NCBI GenBank assembly: GCA_032718475.1
Contig: JAUCBJ010009046.1
Location: 1 to 64,000, forward strand
Length of the DNA stretch: 64,000 bases
Direction of reading: 5' to 3'
Origin: Nemertoderma westbladi
Lineage: Eukaryota; Xenacoelomorpha; Nemertodermatida; Nemertodermatidae
Shown: piece after piece, positions 25,991 through 35,180 of the stretch
Layout: each line of letters begins with the position of its first letter
How positions within the stretch are numbered: the first letter of the stretch is position 1
Notes under the pieces: model-generated
Database searches by the model: none
What the model was told of the DNA's origin: nothing
What the model saw: only the letters and a program-made list of their open reading frames with translations
Made by a program: the position numbers and the translations under genes

Positions 25991-27145
25991 GGTGGTTGGT
26001 TGGCTTTTCCGACCAGTAGCAAGTTGATCGATTTCCATGCCTGGGATGATTGCCTGCTCTCGTCAGCATCATTGATGGCATCAACCTGTTGGTTTATTAG
26101 CTCCTGTAGATTAACAGAGTACTGCCTATTCAGGGACCTACATGCAGCCTTAACTGCATTCTTGGCCGCTGTAGTCTGTTTGAGTCGGGACTCTTTCTGC
26201 GCCTTATAAAGGTCATTTCGGCACTTCTGAATTTTGTTGTCAGTCCAGGGGGCCCTTTTCCTGTTTCGAGGGTATACAGGAACTGTTTCTGCAGCTGCTA
26301 ACTTAACTGCTTCTGTAAAGGCAGTATAGCCCTCACAGTGATCTGCCGCCTCAGAGGCAAGAGCCTCATACCTGTTGCTCAGCTGTAGTGTGAAGCTGGA
26401 TCTCACACTTGGCTGTTGCAACAGAGAGGACCAGTCATGCCGTGGCAAGGCAGATTTCGTTGTTCTGCTAGCACGCAGACTAAGTCTTACCTTGGCCACA
26501 ATAAGGCGGTGATCACTGGAGAAGGGTCGAAGTGTAAATGCATTACAGTCTTGTATAGAGCTCCTGTATTTCCTACGAAACAGAATATGGTCTATCTGGG
26601 ACTTGTGACCACTGGGTCCACTATGAGTCCATAGCTTTCCAGTTCGCTTCTTGAACTGGGTTCCAGCCGAAAACAATCCATTTCCAGAGATAAAATCCTG
26701 AAGATGGACAGAATTTCGGTTAACACTATTGCTATAGACCCAGGGCGATGTAGGTGATTGATGCAGACTTGCATTAAAGTCTCCCAGGAATGTTAAGAAT
26801 GCATGCTGATCCACTCCATCAGTTGCTGCTTGTAGATTGTGGTAGAAATTTTCCACCTCCTCTACAGGGGCAACACTAGTTGGAGAGTAGCACACAATCA
26901 GAACCGCCTTAGGAAACTTCTTAGCCAGTCTTCCAGAACATGAGAAGTGGCAACGGATGATGCGGTTAGAGATTTGGTCTATTTTGTCCAATGCTGCATG
27001 TGCAGTTGGATTCATCAATAGACCAATTCCACCATTGCCACTATCATCTGCTGACGCGAGGGCGAGTCGCCAACCGCCCCCCATGTCCTTAATCAGAACC
27101 TCATCAGTCTGTCCAGTCTGCATTCGGTGCTCCTGTATCAACCAC
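25990..27145 (-). pseudogene. LINE endonuclease region, 5'-truncated
   Basis: This is an endonuclease/exonuclease/phosphatase-fold domain that would nick target DNA for target-primed reverse transcription. Catalytic motifs, numbered from 27141: QEHRM at residues 3-7 (catalytic Glu), GDFNA at 120-124, QIDHILF at 182-188 and SSDHRLI at 208-214 (catalytic Asp-His). After about residue 385 the frame drifts out of homology at the first frameshift. The codon at 27141 is TTG, so no true start is visible. The domain begins directly at the junction with the oppositely oriented LINE fragment. Confidence 0.85.
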
Positions 27146-27398
27146 CCTCCGTGAACGCAGATTAAGATTCAGTGGGCACTGCTGGCGAAGTAAAGACGAG
27201 GTCATACCAGATCTACTTCTCTGGCAACCAACTCATGGAAAGCGTAGTCGTGGACGACCTGCCATAACATATATAGATCAACTTGAAAGGGATAATGAAC
27301 TTGGGAGAAACGAAATTGCGACAACTATGGAGAATTGGGAAATCTGGAAGGATCTCATTTCCACTGTCCGAGTTCGCTCGACCTAGTAGTAGTAGTTG
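27141..27398 (+). mobile_element. 3' end of a second LINE, opposite orientation, with (TAG)n tail
   Basis: The plus strand is open from about 27141 to a TAG at 27384 and encodes a typical LINE C-terminal region: RERRLRFSGHCWRS, then LLLWQPTHGKRSRGRPAITY and NWEIWKDLISTVRVRST. The stop is followed by TAGTAGTAGTAGT, a simple-repeat tail. The sequence differs clearly from the C terminus of the neighbouring minus-strand LINE, so it is another family or subfamily. Only the last 80 or so codons remain (5' truncation). Its truncated end meets the truncated 5' end of the other LINE within a few bases. Confidence 0.8.
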
Positions 27399-28269
27399 TG
27401 ATTTATGATATGTATTAAAATGAATTGGTAAAGTAAAAGCTCCCAAAACACAGGCAAGTTAACAATCAGTGGTAAGATTGATGTAATCAACGCCGGTGAC
27501 TAGACATCCACTGAGACCCAATAAGAAAGCCCTATTCGCAATGGAAGGAAGAGAATCGCAATGGAAGGAAGAGAAACAGAATGCCATGGTAGCCACGGAA
27601 TAATCAACGCTGATTGTCTGCCTCACTGGAAGGTTCATTTCGAGAAAGATCTCATCAAAGATTGAGTACTGCCAGGTAACTTCACTATACACTAATATTG
27701 TGACAAGAAAAATGAGGTCCCATAATATGATTGCTGTCTCAAAGAAGGACAACTAACGCTCTATCAGGTAGACTTGTCATATTTTAGTGATGTAAGGTGA
27801 TAAATCTATCAAGGAAAAGAGTTATTATCCCATGAAACTGTCAGTACCATATCATCTCCACAAAGTTTCTTTAGAAGGTCACGTGATCAGTGATTAGGTT
27901 CAGGTGATTAGGATCAGTAATTGGGTGAAGTATAATTTTGAATGCTCTTCCTATGTTCTAGTGCCAGCTGCTGTTATGTTTGTAAGGAGGAAATTACACA
28001 TTATTCCGAATCACTTTTGTACTTGCTGATATACAGCCCAAGAATAGCTGCCTACACCTTCAACAGCATAAGGATTAAAAATCATCTAAAATTGGAGCAC
28101 TATAGTTGAGGGCATGACTATCACTTTGGGAATGAGCGCAGTGTGTATAGATAGTCCAATACAAATAAAGAGAGAGATACTATAAGGTATGATCAGCTTA
28201 TGGAATACAATGAGGAGGATTAATTTGTTGATGAATCCTCATTCCAACGCTCTAAGCAAACAAATTCCA
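27399..28269. other. Intron sequence without recognised genes
   Basis: Unique AT-rich intron. A two-copy 20-bp tandem (CGCAATGGAAGGAAGAGAA type) lies at about 27537-27577 and may be a very young tandem repeat. Short open frames on the minus strand at 27213-27752 show no family features. Confidence 0.4.
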
Positions 28270-28557
28270 TAGCAAGCTGCTGTGTTGATACATTGGCTTC
28301 TGGGGTGGCACAGTAAGCTGCTGTGTTGATACATTGGCTTCTGGGGTGGCACAGTAAGCTGCTGTGTTGATACATTGGCTTCTGGGGTGGCACAGTAAGC
28401 TGCTGTGTTGATACATTCGCTTCTGGGGTGGCACAGTAAGCTGCTGTGTTGATACATTGGCTTCTGGGGTGGCACAGTAAGCTGCTGTGTTGATACATTG
28501 GCTTCTGGGGTGGCACAGTAAGCTGCTGTGTTGATACATTGGCTTCTGGGTGGCACA
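28270..28557. repeat. 41-bp minisatellite, 7 copies
   Basis: Units contain AAGCTGCTGTGTTGATACAT then TGGCTTCTGGGGTGGCACAG. They are nearly identical; one copy has TTCGCTTC instead of TTGGCTTC. Because 41 is not a multiple of three, all three minus-strand frames cycle through the same peptides; none is a gene. The array lies about 110 bp inside the intron after the TM1-TM2 exon and does not resemble the exon end. Confidence 0.95.
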
Positions 28558-28665
28558 ATTCTTACAAACCTGTGTTTTTTGGGATCTTCTATTAATACAA
28601 ATTATAATTATTTATGAAATATTTACCAATAAATATAGCGAAGCCATTGCAATATGCTCACTTAC

Positions 28666-28888
28666 CTATATAGGGTATGCTGTCTGAAGTAGGAGGCATA
28701 TTTTCCGCGACTAGCAATAGGAATACAGTGAGTGAGAGAAGTATGGTTATCTGTAGGCCTATTTTCTCTCCACTGGCACAAGGTAAATAGAACCCAATAA
28801 GAGCCACAAATGTAATGAGGATGCAGGGTAGGAGAATGTTGATGATGTAATACAGAGGTAGTCGTATCAACACCATTTTGTAGGTCAC
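28666..28888 (-). CDS. nAChR exon: pre-TM1, TM1, TM2
   Basis: The acceptor is CATTTTCCTTAAG. The exon encodes 74 residues in phase 0 and ends with G (phase 1) before GTAAGTGAG. It starts with [15 protein letters not shown], the end of the extracellular domain running into TM1 ([19 protein letters not shown]). The TM1-TM2 loop is CASGEK: the Gly-Glu-Lys form at the cytoplasmic mouth predicts a cation-selective pore. TM2 is [20 protein letters not shown], with the ring-forming Glu at its outer end, followed by [13 protein letters not shown]. All these positions match the family closely. The open frame running upstream of the acceptor is intronic. Confidence 0.95.
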
Positions 28889-29020
28889 CTTAAGGAAAAT
28901 GTAATAAATCATAAAACAGATTTTAACATCTGTTGAGAATATTTAATTGATTTTGTCAAACGTGTCCTTCACTTTTAATATTGAAAAATTTGCCCTGAAC
29001 TGTAAATAACTCAAACTTAC
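28889..29020 (-). other. Short 132-bp intron without repeats
   Basis: It starts with GTAAGTTTG and ends with TTTTCCTTAAG. It is the only intron under 200 bp here and contains no tandem repeat, in contrast to the others. Confidence 0.85.
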
Positions 29021-29161
29021 CGTGGTATAAGGAGTATTTGGACAGCAAGGGTAAAAAAGGTTTTCTTCTATTCCTTTAAATTGAGCTAAATCCCATTCTC
29101 CATTTGTCTGGAAACTTCCCTTTTGGTCTTCCAGTGTTCTGTGCCTAACACTTAAGTTCAC
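29021..29161 (-). CDS. nAChR exon: beta strands to loop C with vicinal cysteines
   Basis: This 47-codon exon has both ends in phase 0. The acceptor is TTGCTAATATAG and the donor ACG|GTAAGTTTG. It starts VNLSVRHRTLEDQKG, contains TNGEWDLAQFKG (family form NGEWDL), and ends with loop C, FYPCCPNTPYTT. The adjacent Cys-Cys pair and the two flanking Tyr residues form the principal side of the acetylcholine site, so the subunit is alpha-type. The first codon is GTG and is not a translation start. Confidence 0.95.
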
Positions 29162-29625
29162 CTATATTAGCAACGAAAAACACAATTAGGCAAGTTATCA
29201 AAGGCTAAGTAGGTTTTAATGTCTGCTGATAAGTTTCCGGTTTCAATGAATCCAGGTCAAGCACAAGGGAATATTATCACTATAAGAATCCACCACATCC
29301 TTTCTTATGTGTCAAGTGGTTCCAGACATAGGCATGCAATTAGGACAGTGATATTCGCACCCAGCTAATTGGGTAATTGGGATAGGTACATGTGCGCATA
29401 TGGTATTAATACACAGCGGTCATTCATAGTCATTCATATTTTCTAATTGCCAGATCGGTGACACAGGAAATCGATATCCTGTGAGGGTTGGCTGCTCATG
29501 CAACAACATTTAATCCTTTGACTTGTGATCTGAGTTGGTAAAGCTCGAAATTCTGCGTGATCCATACTGTAGCAAGCAAACAGTTGGCCGAGGCCAGAGG
29601 CGAGCCAAAGACTCTTTCGATAGCT
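29162..29625. other. Intron sequence without recognised genes
   Basis: Unique intron between the loop C exon and the 36-bp array. No exon or transposon motif was seen. Confidence 0.4.
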
Positions 29626-30645
29626 GATACCCGAAGGTAGGTAGGGGTGGGTGTTACTCCTATCTGCTACCCGATGGTAGGGGCGGGCGCTACTCCTATC
29701 TGCTAGCCGAAGGTATGGTTGGGCGCTACTCCTATCTGCTAACCGAAGGTAGGGGCGGGCGCTACTCCTATCTGCTAGCCGAAGGTATGGTTGGGCGCTA
29801 CTCCTATCTGCTAACCGAAGGTAGGGGCGGGCGCTACTCCTATCTGCTAACCGAAGGTAGGGGCGGGCGCTACTCCTATCTGCTACCCGAGGGTAGGGGT
29901 GGGCGCTACTCCTATCTGCTACCCTAAGGTAGGGGCGGGCGCTACTCCTATCTGCTAACCGAAGGTAGGAGTGTGCGCTACTCCTATCTGCAACCCGAAG
30001 GTAGGGGTGGGCGCTACTCCTATCTGCTACCCGAAGGTAGGGGTGGGCGCTACTCCTATCTGCTACCCGAAGGTAGGGGTGTGCGCTACTCCTATCTGCT
30101 ACCCGCAGGTAGAGGTGGGCGCTACTCCTATCTGCTACACGAAGGTAGGGGTGGGCGCTACTCCTATCTGCTAACCGAAGGTAGGGGCGGGCGCTACCCC
30201 TATCTGCTAACCGAAGGTAGGGGCGGGCGCTACTCCTATCCGCTACCCCAAGGTAGGGGTGGGCACTACTCCTATCTGTTACCCGAAGCTAGGGGTGGGC
30301 GCTACTCCTATCTGCTAGCCGAAGGTAGGGGTGGGCACTACTCCTACCTGTTACCACAAGGTAGGGGTGGGCGCTACTCCTATCTGCTACACGAATGTAG
30401 GGGTGGGCGCTACTCTTATCTGCTACCTGAAGGTGCGGGTGGGCGCTACTCCTATCTGCTACCCGATGGTAGGGGTGGGCGCTACTCCTATCTGCTACCC
30501 GAAGGTAGGGGTGGGCGCTACTCCTATCTGCTACCCGAAGGTAGGGGTGGGCACTACTCCTATCTGCTACCCGAAGGTAGGGGTGGGCGCTACTCCTATC
30601 TAGTACCCGAGGGTAGGGGTGGGCGCTACTCCTATCCCTTGTTTT
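29626..30645. repeat. 36-bp minisatellite, about 28 copies
   Basis: Units contain GGGCGCTACTCCTATCTGCT then ACCCGAAGGTAGGGGT. The left third carries subtype TAACCGAAGG/TAGCCGAAGG with GGGGCGGG. Being a multiple of three, it leaves plus-strand frames open (repeating EGRGGRYSYLLP); this is a repeat artefact inside an intron on the antisense strand. Confidence 0.95.
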
Positions 30646-31093
30646 GCTCCCAGTAATTTAACTGGTACTCATATGAATCCATTCATATGCATACTGTGAA
30701 CTATGTATTGTACAAGCACTTATCATATTGGAAAAAATATATTTATATATTTTTTTTATGAAAACTTTTATTTTTAATTGGTATATAATAACTGTAACAT
30801 TGCATACTTTGTACCATCACGGCAACATATTATTAATTAAATAGCCGTATGTATAGTATATTAGTAAGATTATTAATAATAATGCAGGACGTATAACCAC
30901 AACTCAATGCCGCCCTGAAGACATAGCGGATGAATGTTGCCAGTCACTTCTGCCAGATCTTATCAGTCTGTACAGGAAGCCGTTCTAACGTAGCCGCCTA
31001 TCTGGTGGTAGGAATGGTTGTAGTTACACATTAACATTCCGGACATGTTTTCTAAAAGACACTACTGGTCTGGATAGTGCAGCAGTCGGACCG
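30646..31093. other. Intron spacer between two arrays
   Basis: Unique AT-rich sequence without recognised features. Confidence 0.4.
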
Positions 31094-32149
31094 GTGGTTA
31101 TGCCTACTAGTGGTGTTGGCGATGTATTGGTTATGCCTACTAGTGGTGTTGGCGATGTATTGGTTATGCCTACTAGTGGTGTTGGCGATGTATTGGTTAT
31201 GCCTACTAGTGGTGTTGGCGATGTATTGGTTATGCCTACTAGTGGTGTTGGCGGTGTATTGGTTTTGCCTACTAGTGGTGTTAGCGATGTATTGGTTATG
31301 CCTACTAGTGGTGTTGGCGATGTATTGGTTATGCCTACTAGTGGTGTTGGCGGTGTATTGGTTAGGCCTACTAGTGGTGTTGGCGATGTATTGGTTATGC
31401 CTACTAGTGGTGTTGGCGATGTATTGGTTATGCCTACTAGTGGTGTTGGCGGTGTATTGGTTATGCCTACTAGTGGTGTTGGCGATGTATTGGTTATGCC
31501 TACTAGTGGTGTTGGCGGTGTATTGGTTATGCCTACTAGTGGTGTTGGCGATGTATTGGTTATGCCTACTAGTGGTGTTGGCGATGTATTGGTTATGCCT
31601 ACTAGTGGTGTTGGCGATGTATTGGTTATGCCTACTAGTGGTGTTGGCGATGTATTGGTTATGCCTACTAGTGGTGTTGGCGATATATTGGTTGTGCCTG
31701 CTAGTGGTGTTGGCGATGTATTGGTTATGCCTACTAGTGGTGTTGGCGATGTATTGGTTATGCCTACTAGTGGTGTTGGCGATGTATTGGTTATGCCTAC
31801 TAGTGGTGTTGGCGATGTATTGGTTATGCCTACTAGTGGTGTTGGCGATGTATTGGTTATGTCTACTAGTGGTGTTGGCGATGTATTGGTTATGCCTACT
31901 AGTGGTGTTGGCGATGTATTGGTTATGCCTACTAGTGGTGTTGGCGATGTATTGGTTATGCCTACTAGTGGTGTTGGCGATGTATTGGTTATGCCTACTA
32001 GTGGTGTTGGCGATATATTGGTTATGCCTACTAGTGGTGTTGGCGATGTATTGGTTATGCCTACTAGTGGTGTTAGCGATGTATTGGTTATGCCTACTAG
32101 TGGTGTTGGCGATGTATTGGTTATGCCTACTAGTGGTGTTGGCGATGTA
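31094..32149. repeat. 33-bp minisatellite, about 32 copies
   Basis: Units contain ATGCCTACTAGTGGTGTTGG then CGATGTATTGGTT. They are very uniform, with a few GGTGTATT and GATATATT variants. Two plus-strand frames stay open (repeating MPTSGVGDVLV or MYWLCLLVVLA). The hydrophobic reading mimics membrane segments but is only a translation of the repeat on the antisense strand of an intron. Confidence 0.95.
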
Positions 32150-32415
32150 TATATTTTATGTACAATTTAAGTTCGCAGTCATTTATTGTAAGAAATTATA
32201 AATTTTATATGGTTTGTACAATTTTACGTTATCATCTTCCCGAAAACTTTATAATTCCTTTAGTAACCGTGTGGTGCTGGCAGCTAACACCATAAATTAG
32301 TTATGCAATACTTCGTTGTTTTTTGTTGCTGATAATATTACCTAGTGATCTGGTAGTTATTAATATCAGATTGATTGAAATAAATGTGTTCACCTTTCTG
32401 TGGTGACTTTCGGGT
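32150..32415. other. Intron spacer
   Basis: Unique AT-rich sequence; nothing recognised. Confidence 0.4.
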
Positions 32416-32590
32416 TAAATGGTATATCTTATATTCGCGATTAAAATGGTATATCTTATATTCGCGTTTAAAATGGTATATCTTATATTCGCGTTTAAAA
32501 TGGTATATCTTATATTCGCGATTAAAATGGTATATCCTATATTCGCGTTTAAAATGGTATATCTTATATTCGCGAGTAAAATGGTATATT
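32416..32590. repeat. 27-bp minisatellite, 6-7 copies
   Basis: Units contain AAAATGGTATATCTTATATT then CGCGTTT or CGCGATT. The short open frames over it are by-products of the repeat. Confidence 0.95.
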
Positions 32591-33375
32591 CAATGTTGTT
32601 AATTATATGTTATTATGCGAATAATGAAATTATATTAATTACAGTTATTCAGGTGTCCCATTGTTACTTTCAGACATCTGACACAGTTATAATTAAACAT
32701 TTTATTATTTATATTTTATTATAAGGTATGTTATTAATTACAAACTGTATAAAGGGTGTCATTCACTCATTCTAAGTAGTTATAATAAAAATTTATTGAT
32801 TTATTTTATTAAACGACTTGTTCTGCCTAATAACGCTTTCTTATTAAACCTACTGACGCAGGACTTCAGGTTAGGCATTGATCCTTGTTGAACCCTGGCG
32901 TGGCTATAGAACTTCTATCTACATATTAATAAAAAAATCGCTACATGTCACACCTGTTAAACACACCGCTTGAATAGGTTCTTAATTAACTGTTCCAATT
33001 GAATGCCCGGCAATGTAATCTCGCACCGTAACCACTTCATATGCTATAACCTTTGTGATACGGAAAGACGCCCTGAACAGGGATATTATTATTAAGAAAT
33101 GAATCACAGAAAATTCCCAGAAGTAAATTAATTGGTGATTCAAAAAGAATGACGGATCTCTTCAGATGGGAAGAAATAATAAAATAATTAAATAAACTAT
33201 CAGGCAATTAATTGTTTTATAGTTTATATGTTCTGTCTGAATGATTAGCTGTCCAAGCTATCATGATTTCATTTTATACTATTTAAGAACATTTTTTTAT
33301 ATTATAATTAAAAATGCATCAAAAAAAATGTTATAAAGGCAAAACATCTCGGGGATGGGCAATTATCCAGGGACA
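32591..33375. other. Intron sequence without recognised genes
   Basis: AT-rich unique sequence with homopolymer runs; no open frame, exon or transposon motif was recognised. Confidence 0.4.
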
Positions 33376-34343
33376 CATCACTCACCTTTGATGCATCAAA
33401 GACCCACGGACCCATAGTGATACACTCACCTTTGATGCATCATAGACACACGGACCCATAGTGTTACACTCACCTTTGATGCATCATAGACCCACGGGAC
33501 CCATAGTGATACACTCACCTTTGATGCATCATAGACCCACGGACCCATAGTGTTACACTCACCTTTAATGCATCATAGACCCACGGACCCATAGTGTTAC
33601 ACTCACCTTTGATGCATCATAGACCCCATGGACCCATAGTGATACACTTACCTTTGATGCATCATAGACCCACGGACCCATAGAGATACACTCACCTTTG
33701 ATGCATCATAGACCCACGGGACCCATAGTGATACACTCACCTTTGATGCATCAAAGACCCACGGACCCATAGTGATACCACCTTTGATGCATCATAGACT
33801 CCATGGACCCATAGTGATACACTCACCTTTGATGCATCATAGACCCACGGACCCATAGAGATACACTCACCTTTGATGCATCATAGACCCACGGGACCCA
33901 TAGTGATACACTCACCTTTGATGCATCAAAGACCCACGGACCCATAGTGATACCACCTTTGATGCATCATAGACCCCATGGACCCATAGTGATACACTCA
34001 CCTTTGATGCATCATAGACCCACTGACCCATAGTGATACACTCACCTTTGATGCATCATAGACCCACGGTCCCATAGAGATACACTCACCTTTGATGCAT
34101 CATAGACCCACGGGACCCATAGTGATACACTCACCTTTGATGCATCAAAGACCCACGGACCCATAGTGATACCACGTTTGATGCATCATAGACTCCATGG
34201 ACCCATAGTGATACCACCTTTGATGCATCATAGACTCCATGGACCCATAGTGATACACTCACCTTTGATGCATCATAGACCCACTGACCCATAGTGATAC
34301 ACTCACCTTTGATGCATCATAGACCCACGGACCCATAGTGATG
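33376..34343 (-). repeat. 44-bp minisatellite made of an exon end plus its 5' splice site, about 22 copies
   Basis: On the gene strand one unit is 36 nt identical to the last 12 codons of the Cys-loop exon (ITMGPWVYDASK) followed by the first 8 intron bases, GTGAGTGT. The first unit in gene order is the real exon end and donor (34307/34306). The other 21 or so copies follow in the intron. Most keep AAAGGTGAGTG; some (near 33780, 33953, 34172 and 34214) have lost part of it and read AAAGGTGGTATC or AAACGTGGTATC. Other variants are CAGTGGGTC, CCATGGGGTC and single-G insertions. The direction of copying, exon into intron, is clear because only the outermost copy fits the protein and its phase. 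Confidence 0.96.
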
Positions 34344-34490
34344 TTACAGTGTTGGTAATCAAACGGATAGTATTGGACGTTGATTTTACAGTAAGTCTCA
34401 AAGAATTCTGGTTTCAGCCACCCAAGATTGCCACTGTGGCTTCCAGTAATATCGGTAAGCCAAATCCCTGGGATTTCCTTATCTGCGGCA
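34307..34490 (-). CDS. nAChR exon: loop E region, Cys loop and loop B
   Basis: The acceptor is TTATTTTCTCTTCAG. One base completes Ser from the previous exon, then 61 codons follow, ending in phase 0 at AAG|GTGAGTGT. It starts AADKEIPGIWLTDITG, contains GWLKPEFFETY and the Cys loop C-KINVQYYPFDYQH-C with exactly 13 residues between the cysteines and the conserved FPFD-like YPFD. It ends with loop B, MGPWVYDASK, whose Trp contributes to the ligand cation-pi site. This frame is too short to appear as a long ORF but is certain from family match and phase. The last 36 nt are the founder copy of the 44-bp array. Confidence 0.94.
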
Positions 34491-34938
34491 CTGAAGAGAA
34501 AATAAATTAAAAATGATGCAAATTAAATGTAAATAAGATATCCGACACCGAAAGTTCCGGTTCGCGCGGTTTCGGCAAGAATGAATCCGGTTAATTAAGT
34601 AGAGGATTTCTGTATTCAACACGATGAGTAGCATGTGGTTCAGAAAATGGTAATGGGGATAATCCACAAAACGATGGAAGTCCTACTAACTCAAACTCAA
34701 TGTGGATCATTTAGTTTACATTATAATGGAGATAGGCGTGTGGGTGTGGGTATGTTCCTGCCATGAATATACTTACATCTCTAGTCTAGATAGAAATGAA
34801 AGATATAGATGCTAAAATCACAAGAATTGTGTTGATTCTCTAACGAGTGAATGTTGAATCATGTCATTGCATTTTGATTAAAATGCATTCAGATAATAAT
34901 AATACTACTGAATCAAATGTATTTACTAATATTACTAC
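34491..34938 (-). other. 448-bp intron without tandem repeats
   Basis: It starts GTAGTAATATTAG and ends TTTTCTCTTCAG. AT-rich and unique; nothing else recognised. Confidence 0.8.
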
Positions 34939-35090
34939 CTGTTGTAGACCATTACATCGGGTCGCCAACAGTCGTTTGGGTCGAACGCTGTATGCGAGAT
35001 ATTAAACTCAGAGAGTTTCCAAGACAACAGTTCATCTGTCCAATATAGCCGATTCCAGACCATAAATTTAACCATTTGGTTTTTTTCATC
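34939..35090 (-). CDS. nAChR exon: DEKNQ to loop A
   Basis: The acceptor is CTAATTATTTCAG. The exon begins in phase 0 with DEKNQMVKFMVWNRLYWTDE (the family's DEKNQ...W....WTD, including the loop D Trp) and ends with loop A, CWRPDVMVYN, plus AG, which the next exon completes to Ser. Length is 152 nt, 50 codons plus 2. In vertebrate nAChR genes this region is usually split into a 45-nt and a 110-nt exon, so the two are joined here. The donor is AACAG|GTAGTA. Upstream, the protein should end with a conserved Asp-Val in the previous exon, which is not found in the window. Confidence 0.94.
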
Positions 35091-35180
35091 CTGAAATAAT
35101 TAGTCCCGCGATGTTATAGAAACAATGTGATTCAGTTAAACTACTTAATAGAGTTAATAATAAGGGCGATGATAAGTTAA
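35091..35180 (-). other. Intron 3' end next to the giant array
   Basis: About 90 bp of unique sequence separates the acceptor from the 38/40-bp array. The array edge at about 35181-35220 is a degenerate copy containing GTAAGTCGTCC and ACATCTGGTACC instead of ACATCTAGTACC. The GTCGTC motif recurs in rare internal units. Confidence 0.6.

Larger units (their letters stand above)
24250..27145 (-). mobile_element. 5'-truncated, frameshifted non-LTR retrotransposon (LINE; RTE/Proto2-like guess)
   Basis: The element lies in the same direction as the host gene, inside its intron. It carries an AP-type endonuclease domain, then a reverse transcriptase domain and a C-terminal region with a RLCFAGHCFRR motif. 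At least three frameshifts, at about 25995, 25577 and 25447, make it inactive. The endonuclease begins abruptly (LIQEHRM), without the usual N-terminal strand, so the copy is 5'-truncated. Beyond the stop codon the end is a TAG/GTA-type simple repeat (plus strand TACTACTATACTACTATG, 24250-24268), as expected for LINEs with microsatellite tails. The clade is inferred from the GVLQGDTLAPF motif and the tail type only; other LINE clades are possible. Confidence 0.85.
12833..35090 (-). other. Visible part of an alpha-type nicotinic acetylcholine receptor subunit gene
   Basis: Six exons join in phase to about 428 codons. In gene order their junction phases are 2, 0, 0, 1 and 2, and every intron is GT-AG. 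The product is a pentameric Cys-loop channel subunit of the plasma membrane. The aromatic binding residues of the principal face are all present: loop A (WRPDVMVYN), loop B (GPWVYD) and loop C (FYPCCPNTPY with vicinal cysteines, which marks an alpha-type subunit). The 13-residue Cys loop and TM1-TM4 are present. TM2 starts with GEK, the cation-selective form. The signal peptide and N-terminal helix exons are missing; they must lie beyond position 64000, across an intron of more than 28.9 kb. Which vertebrate or invertebrate subunit it corresponds to cannot be decided here. Confidence 0.93.

Noticed and set aside
28270-28557. 41-bp array as another exon-derived donor satellite
   Set aside because: It begins about 110 bp from the donor, and its unit shows no convincing match to the exon end or donor.
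28220-28558. Three overlapping 95-112 codon minus-strand frames
   Set aside because: A 41-bp repeat read in three frames gives the same peptides in rotation.
29973-30656. 227-codon EGRGGRYSYLLP repeat frame as a silk-like or adhesive protein
   Set aside because: The 36-bp intronic repeat explains it; no signal peptide and no non-repetitive flank in frame.
31077-32201. 374-codon hydrophobic frame (MYWLCLLVVLA repeats) as a membrane protein
   Set aside because: It is a 33-bp repeat inside a receptor intron on the antisense strand; a second frame is equally open.
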